Shown here one piece after another: positions 63,746 to 64,000 of a stretch of 64,000 bases of DNA; position 1 is the stretch's first letter; each line of letters opens with the position of its first letter. The notes below the pieces were generated by a model. It was not told where the DNA came from and did not search any database. It saw only the letters and a program-made list of their open reading frames with translations. Source of the stretch: Sternotherus odoratus (taxonomy: Eukaryota; Chordata; Testudines; Kinosternidae); contig JAVMKO010000003.1 of assembly GCA_032164245.1 (NCBI GenBank), positions 37,078,890 through 37,142,889 of the forward strand. Direction: 5' to 3'. Position numbers and translations under genes: made by a program.

Positions 63746-64000
63746 CATGAAAAAATATATTTTAAGACACAATTCTCCAGTGGCAGGGGAATAGACTTTT
63801 TCATCTTTAATGTCTAACTTTCTGAAATGGGAAAAAAATGTGAAAGAACAGAATACAGTCATTACTGAATATTGCCCATTACTGACTTTTTTTTTTTTAA
63901 ACAGGAGAGTCCCAATGAAGCAAAGCACATAAGCACATATTTAACTAGAAGCATATGATCAAGTGCTTTACTGAACAGGGGCCTTAAGATTTAACAACCT
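63746..64000. other. Intron sequence to the window edge
   Basis: Nothing recognised apart from an 11-base T run near 63888. Confidence 0.4.

Noticed and set aside
51280..64000. Further upstream collagen exons
   Set aside because: The minus strand was scanned for repeated Gly codons between splice sites; none found, so the next exon must lie beyond the window.

Overview
This is a vertebrate (amniote) nuclear DNA window, most likely from a turtle or tortoise. It is AT-rich, intron-rich and packed with transposons. The lineage clues are abundant CR1 LINE copies, a tRNA-derived SINE with a CR1-like tail of the kind described as the tortoise Pol III/SINE, MIR/CORE-type SINEs, L2-type LINE sequence, and many hAT and PIF/Harbinger-like DNA elements. 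The only host gene recognised is on the minus strand: thirteen small, in-frame collagen exons between 2144 and 51279. Joined in transcript order they give 221 codons of almost perfect Gly-X-Y. They follow, segment by segment and with identical segment lengths, the central triple-helical part of type XXI collagen (COL21A1, a FACIT-like collagen) as I remember the human protein. The VWA and TSPN/laminin-G-like exons should lie beyond the right edge, and the C-terminal triple-helix and NC exons beyond the left edge.

Layout, left to right. 1-15 kb holds eight exons (2144, 3844, 4531, 11019, 12743, 14291 and their introns; the next two are at 23773 and 24658), with MITEs at 5.5, 6.3 and 11.8 kb, an LTR-like block at 7.5-8.2 kb and a DIRS-like gag remnant at 9.1 kb. 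14.4-24 kb contains antisense CR1 LINE sequence, an L2-type LINE and MIR-like SINEs. 24.7-48.2 kb is one 23.5-kb intron that has taken most of the insertions: a GC-rich minisatellite with a MITE end, a nested GC-rich element, a solo LTR, a Tigger-like element with TA duplications, hAT elements with 8-bp duplications, several CR1 copies and a Pol III SINE. 48.2-51.3 kb is a compact cluster of five 54-nt exons. The rest, to 64 kb, is the next upstream intron.

The most informative things are in the last part. At 52088-52273 there is a 186-bp palindrome (93-bp arms, two mismatches, no spacer) inside an insertion flanked by a 12-bp direct repeat. At 55621-59758 there is a complete 4.1-kb hAT transposon with 15-bp terminal inverted repeats, a perfect 8-bp target duplication and a decayed transposase gene. 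It sits inside an older element that has its own apparent 8-bp duplication. In the collagen gene, one intron appears to use a GC donor, and one exon has Ala where the repeat demands Gly, next to a weak donor.

Almost all open reading frames outside the exons and the transposons are chance or repeat-derived. No rRNA, canonical tRNA, CRISPR array or bacterial-type gene was seen.
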